Both the position numbers and the translations under genes were made by a program. Of a stretch of 64,000 nt of DNA, positions 26,627-33,464 are shown in pieces; positions within the stretch are counted from its first letter, which is position 1, and every line of letters starts with the position of its first letter. Source of the stretch: Roseiarcus sp963794655 (GTDB lineage Bacteria > Pseudomonadota > Alphaproteobacteria > Rhizobiales > Beijerinckiaceae); NCBI GenBank assembly GCA_963794655.1, contig CAWCEV010000006.1:434001-498000 (forward strand), read 5' to 3'. The notes under the pieces are model-generated. The model was given only the letters and a program-made list of their open reading frames with translations, was not told where the DNA came from and ran no database searches.

Positions 26627-27253
26627 TCAGTCGCGCGACGGCAGCGGCGGCCTCAACCTGACCGGGTCCGTGCCGTCCCAGCCGATAGAGGACGCCCGAT
26701 AGCCCTCGAACATTTCGACCAGCGCGTCGGTGCGTTGCACAATTTCGACCATTCCGGAGAGCTGTTCGGTGGTGTCGAAGAAGGAGACGCGCCCGCCCGG
26801 AACCTCAGCCTCATAGACCGCATCGAATCCCTCGCGCTTGTAGCGTGCGACGTTGGCTTCGTAGTTCCAAGTGAGAATCCCGTAGTGATGGAAGCCATGG
26901 GCTTGCCGCTTCAGGAGGTCCTGATAGATCGAGGGAACATCGTCGAGCTGCTGGATCAGTTCATACTGAAGCGCGCTCGAAGGCGCGTACCCCATTGCGA
27001 CTGCCAGCGCGAGACCGGTCGGTTCGCCGCGATAAAACTGGACGGGAAACACGCCTCGTTCGCGCAGGTGCCAGGGTCCGACTCCAAGCCTTTGCGTGAA
27101 TTCCCGCATCGAGGCGCGGATATCGCGGGTTACGAAACCGATCTGAAACAGCGTCTCGTCGCTCGTCGTCGGGATTTCTGGATCCAAGGCCTCCTCCGCA
27201 TCGTTGATGGCTCGGCTTGCTCGCCCCTCGCACTGGAGGAGGCCGCTTGACAA
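26627..27253 (-). CDS. VOC/glyoxalase-superfamily protein
   Basis: Protein of up to 208 residues with the vicinal-oxygen-chelate layout: LFQIGFVTRDIRASMREFTQRLGVGPWHLRERG in the first module, HHYGILTWNYEANVARYKREGFDAVYEAEVPGGRVSFFDTT in the second, ending ELSGMVEIVQ. VOC proteins bind a divalent metal and include extradiol dioxygenases, epimerases and glyoxalases. The start is unsure: only a TTG at 27253 lies near operator 5, and later TTG codons are possible. It is divergent from the NmrA-like gene, with operator 5 between them. Confidence 0.78.
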   Translation of the reverse strand: MSSGLLQCEGRASRAINDAEEALDPEIPTTSDETLFQIGFVTRDIRASMREFTQRLGVGPWHLRERGVFPVQFYRGEPTGLALAVAMGYAPSSALQYELIQQLDDVPSIYQDLLKRQAHGFHHYGILTWNYEANVARYKREGFDAVYEAEVPGGRVSFFDTTEQLSGMVEIVQRTDALVEMFEGYRASSIGWDGTDPVRLRPPLPSRD

Positions 27254-27298
27254 AAGGAGCCGTTTACCTTCCGTGGAAGGTTATGCCGGATTTGTCAA
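27247..27298. promoter_or_regulatory. Divergent promoter region with operator 5 (ACCTTCC-GT-GGAAGGT)
   Basis: Perfect arms at 27266-27272 and 27275-27281. A TTGACA on the plus strand (27247-27252) and another on the minus strand (27293-27298) flank the palindrome almost symmetrically, pointing outward genes at 27253 (minus) and 27387 (plus). The spacing is about 5 bp shorter than at the other sites, so the operator may here sit between -35 and -10 of both promoters. Confidence 0.68.
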
Positions 27299-27386
27299 TC
27301 CGGCTAAGCCGGATGACGCAGAGGCGGACGGATGTCCAGCTCAGCCGCTCATCTCCAAGAGGCGAATATCCCGAGGAAGCGCCGCG

Positions 27387-28250
27387 ATGAAGGCTCTTGT
27401 GATCGGCGGCACAGGCAAGGTCGGGCGGCCCCTCGTCCGGGAGCTCATTCGCCGGGGGGTCGATGTTCAAGTCGCCGTGCGCACGCAGGAGCGCGCTGCG
27501 CTTGTTCCGGACCCAGCCGCCGCAATCGTCGTTGATCTCCTGCAAGACCCGCGCGGCGCCCTCAGCGCCTTTCAGGGGGTGGATGCGGTTTACATGCTCA
27601 ATCGCGCCTCGACCGCCGAGACCGCCGAAGGGACGATGGCGGTTCTGCTGGCTCGGGAGGCGCGGGTCGGTCATTTCGTCTACCAGTCGGTCCACCGCCT
27701 GGACGAACTGGCCTACCTGCCGCACGTCGCCTCGAAGCTCGCGATCCAGAACGCGCTCGCAATCTCCGGGCTCAGCTACACGCTGATCTGCCCAAATCAC
27801 TTTTTTCAGAACGACGAGACGGTGCTCAGGCCGCTGATGGAAAAGGGCGTCTACGTCACGCCACTTGGGCCAATCGGCTGCGATGGCGTTGACGCGCGCG
27901 ACATTGCGGAGGCCGGCGCCATTGCGCTCACGGAAAGCGGCCACGCGGGCAAGACCCATGTGCTCGTGGGCTCGGAGCGGCTGACCTCCCAAGCCGCCGC
28001 GGCAATATGGTCCGAAGCGCTGCGACGGCCCATTCACGCGACCGAGGGGACCGAAGCCTGGGAAGAAGCAACCCGAGCCTTCACGCCGCCGTGGATGCAC
28101 TATGATCTCTCGCGCATGTACAAGGGCTTCGGCGAGCGCGGGTTGTGCGGGCGACCGGAAGACGTCGAAGCAGTCACCGCTCTGCTCGGTCGACCGCCTC
28201 GATCCTACCGCAGCTATGTGCTCGAAAAAGCGGCCGAGTGGACGCACTGA
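27387..28250 (+). CDS. NmrA-like atypical SDR (NAD(P)-binding protein)
   Basis: Protein of 287 residues beginning MKALVIGGTGKVGRPLVREL, the atypical SDR/NmrA Rossmann motif (GGTGKVG), then VAVRTQERAAL, FQGVDAVYMLNRAST, GHFVYQSVH and LICPNHFFQNDE. No catalytic Tyr-x3-Lys of classical SDRs is obvious. Relatives act as NAD(P)H quinone or azo reductases, isoflavone-reductase-like enzymes, or redox sensors. CGAGGAAGCG precedes the ATG. It is expressed behind operator 5 and separated from the third Rieske oxygenase by operator 6. Confidence 0.82.
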   Translation: MKALVIGGTGKVGRPLVRELIRRGVDVQVAVRTQERAALVPDPAAAIVVDLLQDPRGALSAFQGVDAVYMLNRASTAETAEGTMAVLLAREARVGHFVYQSVHRLDELAYLPHVASKLAIQNALAISGLSYTLICPNHFFQNDETVLRPLMEKGVYVTPLGPIGCDGVDARDIAEAGAIALTESGHAGKTHVLVGSERLTSQAAAAIWSEALRRPIHATEGTEAWEEATRAFTPPWMHYDLSRMYKGFGERGLCGRPEDVEAVTALLGRPPRSYRSYVLEKAAEWTH

Positions 28251-28288
28251 CCGCGTCCTGCTCGAACCACAGAACGCTTCGAAAAGGC

Positions 28289-28327
28289 TTGACTTGAGGG
28301 CGCCGCTCGGTACCTTCCATGGAAGGT
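28289..28327 (+). promoter_or_regulatory. Promoter with operator 6 (ACCTTCC-AT-GGAAGGT)
   Basis: Perfect arms at 28312-28318 and 28321-28327. TTGACT (28289-28294), 16-bp spacer, TACCTT (28311-28316): the same arrangement as at operator 2, with the left arm forming the -10 element. The Rieske oxygenase gene begins at 28481. Confidence 0.78.
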
Positions 28328-28480
28328 AATGGGCGATCCGGAAGCCTGTGCCCGGGAGGAACGTATCAGCCCCAGCGGAACGATCCGAGCGCAGGCAGCC
28401 TGGCGATGACGGCGCGTCTGCCGTCGCGATTCTGGGGGTGTCGCCAAAGCGCATTTCGGCCGCTGCAGAGGAGGAACTCG

Positions 28481-29809
28481 ATGCTGTCCAAGGAAAACAA
28501 TGAGCTCATGTGCCGCGTCGGCGCTGAGACGCCGATGGGCAAGGCTCTACGCCGATACTGGATTCCAGTGCTCCAATCGTCGGATCTGCCAGAGCCCGAT
28601 TGCAATCCGTTTCCCCTCCGCATCATGGGCGATAATTTTGTCGCGTTCCGCAATTCGGATGGCGTGGTCGGAATTCTCGACGAGCATTGCTGTCACCGTC
28701 AGGCTTCGCTCGTCATCGGTCGATGCGAGGGCAATGGCATCCGCTGTCTGTTCCATGGATGGAAGTTTGGCGTCGATGGAACGGTCATGGAGACGCCGAA
28801 CGTCAACGATCCCAGCTTCAAGCATCGGATCAAAGCGAAGGCCTATTCGGTGCGCGAGGCCGGCGGACTGATCTGGGCCTATTTCGGTCCCGCGGAGCTT
28901 GAGCCGGAGTTCCCACGTTATCCCTGGTTCGACGTGCCGGCGAGCAACTGCCTCAACGCCTATGTTATCGACAGCTGCAACTACGTGCAGGTGTTCGAAG
29001 CGCTCATCAATTCCTCGCACCTGAATATCCTCCATATGGACGGCTTCAAGGCCACGCAGAAGTTGGAGAACCTAAATTTTGCGGCCGTGGCGGACTTGGC
29101 CTTCGACGCTGCGCCGAAAGTGGAGGCGGACGATACCGACTTCGGCATGCACTACGCCGCGCTGCGTGGCGGGACGAAGCCCGGGGAAGACGTTCACGCG
29201 CGCATCACCGCGGTCATCGCTCCCTTCGCTGTCGCCAATCCGAACGAGGATCTCTGGATGGCGGTTGTTCCGATTGACGACGAGCATTGCATCCACTTCC
29301 ACGTGTTCTGGCATCCAGAGCGGAAGATGAACGAGGAGCCGCTGCGCTCCAGCCAGCTAAAACATGTCGGTCTCGATCAGGAGTCGCTGCGCCGCTACAA
29401 CCTGACTTACGACACCTACCGCTCGCCGAACCAGCCCACGCGCTACAACCACTATTGGCAGAACCGCGAGTCGATGAAGGCCGGCAAGTTCTCCGGCTTC
29501 CACAGCTTCACCCAGGAAGACGCACTGGTGATTCTGTCCGGGGGGCCGATCAAGGACCGCTCGAAGGAATTGCTCGCGACCGTGGATGGAGCGGTCATGC
29601 GCTACTACCGCATGCTGCTGAGCATGGCGCGCACGGTCGAGAAGGGAGGCCGACCGATCGGGGTTAATGCGGATCCGATGAAGATCTTCGGTCGCAACGG
29701 CGCGCTGCCCTACGGCACGGATTGGCGGACGCTCGTCCCCACGCATGGGGTCGTGAAGCACGAACGCACTCCGGCGGAAGCTGGCGTGCTGGAAGCCGCG
29801 GCGCTCTGA
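28481..29809 (+). CDS. Rieske [2Fe-2S] oxygenase, alpha subunit (third copy, Asn in place of bridging Asp)
   Basis: Oxygenase of 442 residues related along its length to those at 14486 and 22595. Rieske ligands Cys70, His72, Cys89 and His92 are intact (HCCHRQ, RCLFHGW). In the mononuclear iron motif the histidines His180 and His185 are present, but the residue three before the first histidine is Asn177 (LINSSHLNILHM), where both paralogues and nearly all the superfamily have Asp. The later acidic ligand region QEDALVILSGGPI is present. GAGGAGGAACTCG precedes the ATG. It converges with the hydrolase gene at 29864. It probably uses the reductase at 15795. Confidence 0.9.
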   Translation: MLSKENNELMCRVGAETPMGKALRRYWIPVLQSSDLPEPDCNPFPLRIMGDNFVAFRNSDGVVGILDEHCCHRQASLVIGRCEGNGIRCLFHGWKFGVDGTVMETPNVNDPSFKHRIKAKAYSVREAGGLIWAYFGPAELEPEFPRYPWFDVPASNCLNAYVIDSCNYVQVFEALINSSHLNILHMDGFKATQKLENLNFAAVADLAFDAAPKVEADDTDFGMHYAALRGGTKPGEDVHARITAVIAPFAVANPNEDLWMAVVPIDDEHCIHFHVFWHPERKMNEEPLRSSQLKHVGLDQESLRRYNLTYDTYRSPNQPTRYNHYWQNRESMKAGKFSGFHSFTQEDALVILSGGPIKDRSKELLATVDGAVMRYYRMLLSMARTVEKGGRPIGVNADPMKIFGRNGALPYGTDWRTLVPTHGVVKHERTPAEAGVLEAAAL

Positions 29810-29863
29810 GCAACGCCTCGGAAGCCGGATTCGCGTCCGCGGAGACGCATCCTTTGAGGGCGA

Positions 29864-30763
29864 CTATGATGCCGCGCCTGTGGTCAGAACCGCCTGGAAC
29901 TCCGCCAAGATCGCGGGGCCGAGACGGTCGTGCGCCGCTCCCATGCCCAGCACGGGAGAAAGATGGTTGTGCCCGCGCAGCCATGCCAGAGGAGGGGACT
30001 TTCTGTCTCTCTCCGTCAGAGCGGTGACGAGCGCTGCGGCCTGCGGCGCGACAAAAGGCGGATCGAGCTCCGCCAGGGTAAGAAGGACAGGCAGTTTCGA
30101 ACCAGCGACATGGCGAATGGGCGAGCGGTCGGCATATTGTGTCTCGTCGCACCCAAAGTAGAGCGGAACTGTCTCCACGATGCCCGGATAGATGTCGTAG
30201 AGCCCGCTCATCAGAGCCGCTGCGCGGATCTGCTCGAAGCACGTCGGCTTCATGCGCGGATCGAACAGCGCTCCGGAGAGATGAACCGCGCCGGCCGACT
30301 GGCCGATGACCACGATGCGAGACGGGTCGCCGCCGAAGCCGGCGCCATTTGCCGCCAGCCAGTCCAGCGCCCGGGCCACGTCGGTTGCGCCGCATGGCCA
30401 TTGAAACTCGGTGGCAAGGCGATAGTTCATGGCCGCGCCGAGAAAGCCGCTTCGCGCCAGAAAGTAGGGGATGTGCGCGTAGAACGCCTTGTCGCCGCCG
30501 GTGAAGCCGCCGCCGTGAACGAAGAGCGCGATGGGATGCCCCTCGCCGCGGGGCCGGCAGAGATCGAGCGTCTGACGCGGATGCTCTCCGTAAGGAAGAT
30601 CTGCATGGCGCGTTCCCCCTTCCGGGAGACTGAGATCGCGGCGCGCCGCAAACAACTCACGTGATTCGGTGACCACGGTCGCGTCAAGCCGCGGACCGAA
30701 CGCGCGCAAAGCTTTCTCGATGTCGGACGGCAGGCCGAACGAGGAGGTGAGCCGGCAATCCAT
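29864..30763 (-). CDS. Alpha/beta hydrolase (HSL/carboxylesterase type)
   Basis: Protein of 299 residues with the hormone-sensitive-lipase-type oxyanion motif HGGG (residues 83-86), the nucleophile elbow GQSAG with Ser156, a likely acid in LAELDPPF and a His in RGHNHLSP. No signal peptide is seen, so a cytoplasmic esterase or lactonase is likely. It converges with the third oxygenase (54-bp gap). Operator 7 lies about 100 bp before its start, linking it to the regulon. It would open an ester or lactone made by the oxygenases; the compound is not known. Confidence 0.88.
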   Translation of the reverse strand: MDCRLTSSFGLPSDIEKALRAFGPRLDATVVTESRELFAARRDLSLPEGGTRHADLPYGEHPRQTLDLCRPRGEGHPIALFVHGGGFTGGDKAFYAHIPYFLARSGFLGAAMNYRLATEFQWPCGATDVARALDWLAANGAGFGGDPSRIVVIGQSAGAVHLSGALFDPRMKPTCFEQIRAAALMSGLYDIYPGIVETVPLYFGCDETQYADRSPIRHVAGSKLPVLLTLAELDPPFVAPQAAALVTALTERDRKSPPLAWLRGHNHLSPVLGMGAAHDRLGPAILAEFQAVLTTGAAS

Positions 30764-30861
30764 GAACGCGCCTTCGGGAGAGAGAGATTGTCGCTCGGAG
30801 CCGCGGCCGGGCAGAATTGACGCACGGTTAGCAAGCCAGACGAAGGAGAGATCTGAGATAA

Positions 30862-30878
30862 ACTTCCGCGGAAGTCAA
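30862..30878 (-). promoter_or_regulatory. Candidate operator 7 (ACTTCC-GC-GGAAGT)
   Basis: Perfect 6-bp arms at 30862-30867 and 30870-30875. On the minus strand TTGACT (plus coordinates 30873-30878) overlaps one arm, so here the palindrome would cover the -35 instead of the -10. It is the least similar of the seven sites. Confidence 0.5.
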
Positions 30879-31072
30879 TCGATGACGCCGTGCCCGGCCA
30901 CGAGCACCGCCCCGTTGTCGACCGGGATCGTCATCGGAGCCTCTCGCGGCGACAGGGCCAGTGGCCGAGTGAGTCGGATCCTCACCCGGCAACTCATCGA
31001 GGGGCATCGTAAACTCGTTTCACATTCGTGTCGCCAGCGCCGCGCTGATCTCGGAATTGAAAACCGCTCGCC

Positions 31073-31318
31073 GGCCCGCGCCCCGACCAGCCAATCCTGG
31101 ATCACGCCGCCGCCGTCGGGAGGAGCGCGAGCGACGCTCAGTCGCTGCATCGGATCGAGCCTGCATCCGTTCGCGAGGAGGTGGAGACGGCCGGCTTCGC
31201 GCTAGACGCGGAAAGCGCCATGCTCGCGAACAAGGACAATTCGCACGCGATCAAGGTGTTCGATCCCTCGATCAAGGGCGAGACCGATCGCTTCGCCGAT
31301 CGGTTCGTGAAGCTCTGA
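31073..31318 (+). pseudogene. C-terminal fragment of a COG4798-like SAM-dependent methyltransferase
   Basis: The frame ending at TGA 31316-31318 reads DHAAAVGRSASDAQSLHRIE then PASVREEVETAGFALDAESA and IKVFDPSIKGETDRFADRFV. This is the tail of predicted class I methyltransferases of the COG4798 type (DHxA...SLHRIDP...EVExAGF...FDPxIxGxTDxF). About 80 residues are left; no start or SAM-binding part lies upstream in 30880-31070, where I recognise nothing. It is a truncated gene beside the IS6 remnant. The following 31319-31606 also holds nothing recognisable. Confidence 0.65.
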
Positions 31319-31606
31319 CAGTTCGCCCCGCCTAGTTGGGGAAGCCCAACGAAGGTAGCGCGCTGGTGCGCGCACGCGGCCTCACTTGAGGCAAGCTCTT
31401 CCTCCAGGATTTGTTCATGAAGCAGCGGTAATCGACGGCGACCGTGTTCCCGAGAAGCACGATCCTATATCAGCTTCCGCCTTCGGCGCACGTTTCGGGC
31501 CAAAGGAAGGACCGCAGCGCTCGAATTGACCCGGAGGTGGCGGTGTCAGAGCAAATTCTTGGACTGTCCCGGCTGTGTTAGCCTCAAGGTATGAGCAGCC
31601 CCTTCC

Positions 31607-31784
31607 CGATGGGCACGCCGCCGTCTAAAACACTCTCAACCTCCAGCGCCCATCTCACATCCCGCACAGACATCGCGTCTTCCGAGAACAAGCTTTCCGG
31701 ACGTGGCGAGCTGCGACAGCCGCACGAACTCGAACTGGGTCGTCCTGACTTCCCGCGGCCAATTCGAGTTCACGTGACAGAGCC
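31607..31784 (+). mobile_element. IS6-family insertion-sequence remnant, right end
   Basis: The stretch matches 42425-42593 nearly base for base. Both encode the C-terminus of an IS6-family transposase (FREQAFRTWR then TATAA/AATAA) and both end in a terminal sequence which on the minus strand reads GGCTCTGT(T/C)ACGTGAACTC, the GGCTCTGTT type of end. The copy keeps only the last about 40 codons, with an in-frame stop. Its right end lies exactly in the 3' end of the GntR-type gene at 31770. Confidence 0.75.
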
Positions 31785-32480
31785 GTCGACGGCTTGCGCT
31801 CGGCTGACCGCCGCGCCCGTGTTGAGCAGGTGGCGGCGCCACACCGCGTGCGCGCGCTCCGCTTCGCGGGCATTGAGCGCCGCAATCAAATCCGTGTGCT
31901 CCTGCATCGCCTGCCGCCAGCGTGCGTCATCGATGATCGCAAAATAGCGCCCGCGACTGGCGCGCGCCTGCAGGCGCGCATGTGCGTTCCACAACGCCTC
32001 GTTACCCGAAAGCGCGAGCACGCGCGCATGGATCTCGCTGTTGAGGTCGAAATAGGGATCGCGCTCGCCCGCCTCGAAGTGACGCAGCATCCGGGCGTGC
32101 AACGCTCCGAGTTCGGCGAGCTCCGAATGTGTCGCGCGCAGGGCGGCGCGCTCGGCGGCGAGAGCCTCGAGCGAGGCGACCACGTCGAACAACGCTAACG
32201 TCTCCCCGGCGCGGATCGGCGCGACGCGGGCCCCCCGACCGGGCGACCATTCGACGATCTCCTCTTCGGCAAGGCTCTTCAACGCCTCGCGCAGGGGCGT
32301 CGTCGAGACGCCGAAAGTTGCGGCCAATTCCGCCAGGGCGAGCCGCTCGCCCGGCGCCAGTTCGCCGCGGATGATCATGCCACGCAGGTGATCGGCAATC
32401 GTCCGGTCGAGCAAGACCCGCGTGATGCCCAACTCGCTCTCTGTCGAAGAGCCGCCCGCGAACTCCATCCGGGGCGCCAT
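31770..32480 (-). CDS. GntR-family (FCD) regulator with its C-terminus replaced by IS6 sequence
   Basis: Regulator of 236 residues. The winged helix is at the N-terminus: LRGMIIRGELAPGERLALAE, then FGVSTTPLREALKSLAEEEIVEW. An FCD ligand domain has DVVASLEALAAERA, and metal/ligand-type His and Asp in DLNSEIHARVLALSGN and HTDLIAALNA. The last residues GSVT and the TGA are read from the IS6 end (GGCTCTGTCACGTGA), so the natural tail was cut off, probably by only a few residues. It begins 7 bp after the stop of the next GntR gene, in the same operon. Confidence 0.85.
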   Translation of the reverse strand: MAPRMEFAGGSSTESELGITRVLLDRTIADHLRGMIIRGELAPGERLALAELAATFGVSTTPLREALKSLAEEEIVEWSPGRGARVAPIRAGETLALFDVVASLEALAAERAALRATHSELAELGALHARMLRHFEAGERDPYFDLNSEIHARVLALSGNEALWNAHARLQARASRGRYFAIIDDARWRQAMQEHTDLIAALNAREAERAHAVWRRHLLNTGAAVSRAQAVDGSVT

Positions 32481-32487
32481 CGCCGCG

Positions 32488-33228
32488 CTAGCCGTCTAGC
32501 GCGGCGTCAGCCGCGTCGGCCACAGCTTCGCCGGTGCGGCGCAAGTGGTCGAGCGCCGCTACGCCGGCGCGCTCGGCGTCACCGCGAGCAGCGGCCGCCA
32601 CCAGTTCGGCGTGTTCGCTCATCGAGGCGCTCCAACGGGGAGCGGAGGTCAGCGTCAGCGGCCGGCCGTATCGGGCGCGCTTGGTCATGGCCTCGTGCAG
32701 CGAAGCCAGCGTCGCGTTGCCGGCGATGCGCACGAAGAAGCGATGCATCTTCTGGTTAGAGTCGAAATAAGCACGCGCGTCACCGGCGCGAAAGGCGACG
32801 ATCATCGTCTCATGCAGGTCGCGGAGTTCGGCGCGTTCCCGCTCCGTCATTCGCCGCACGGCCGCTTCCACGGCGTGGCGCTCCAGCGCGCCGATCACCT
32901 CGAAATGTTCGAGGATCTCCATGCGTGACAGCCGTTTTACCCGTGCGCCGCGGCCGGGCAGAAGCTCCAGCAGGCCCTCTGAGGCCAGGAGCTTGACGGC
33001 CTCGCGAATGGGCGTGCGCGACACCCGAAAGGTTGCGGCGATCTGTAACTCGTTGAGGCGCTCGCCGGCGGCGATCTCGCCGTTGGCGACCAGCCGGCGC
33101 AGCTTCTCGACCACCTGCGCGTGAAGCGCGGGACCGCGAATGGCCGGGCGCGGCCGCTCGACCTGGGCGAGGCTGCGTTCGGAGGACGCCTCCAATGCGG
33201 CTCCCGGGCGACTGGCGCGTTTCGGCAT
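32488..33228 (-). CDS. GntR-family (FCD) transcriptional regulator
   Basis: Regulator of 246 residues, paralogous to its neighbour. DNA-binding part: LRRLVANGEIAAGERLNELQ, FRVSRTPIREAVKLLASEGLLEL. FCD domain: EHFEVIGALERHAVEAAVRR, FDSNQKMHRFFVRIAGN, SEHAELVAAAARGD. A 35-residue Ala/Arg-rich N-terminal extension precedes the winged helix. ATG 33228 follows CTTGGAGGGGCC. It is divergent from the Dpp-type importer operon, with a near-perfect 24-bp palindrome between, and most probably represses that operon and itself. Confidence 0.9.
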   Translation of the reverse strand: MPKRASRPGAALEASSERSLAQVERPRPAIRGPALHAQVVEKLRRLVANGEIAAGERLNELQIAATFRVSRTPIREAVKLLASEGLLELLPGRGARVKRLSRMEILEHFEVIGALERHAVEAAVRRMTERERAELRDLHETMIVAFRAGDARAYFDSNQKMHRFFVRIAGNATLASLHEAMTKRARYGRPLTLTSAPRWSASMSEHAELVAAAARGDAERAGVAALDHLRRTGEAVADAADAALDG

Positions 33229-33337
33229 GGCCCCTCCAAGTAGCTTAAACGCTTCGCCGCACAAGCCCCGGTTGGCGCTGGACAGACCTGACGCAAATCG
33301 CCCAAGCGTAAGGCGCCGGCGCCGGAAATTGCGACGA

Positions 33338-33361
33338 CTGCATAACATATATATAATGCAG
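33338..33361. promoter_or_regulatory. Near-perfect 24-bp palindrome, candidate GntR operator
   Basis: Outer arms CTGCAT (33338-33343) and ATGCAG (33356-33361) enclose the A/T-only core around ATATAT. Only three symmetric position pairs mismatch. It lies 110 bp upstream of the GntR-type gene (33228) and 103 bp upstream of the binding-protein gene (33465). The A/T core stands out in GC-rich DNA and may also hold the -10 elements. Confidence 0.7.
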
Positions 33362-33464
33362 AAGGTAAATTACAGACACCATTTCAGTGCTTTATTGATG
33401 GCACACCCGTTGCTTTGCGGGAAGGGCGCGCAGTCGGCCGCGCCATCGGATGCTGGAGAGAAAG

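Noticed and set aside
27204..27386. 61-codon N-terminal extension of the NmrA-like protein
   Set aside because: It would run across operator 5 and the promoters; the Rossmann motif starts directly at ATG 27387 behind GAGGAAG.
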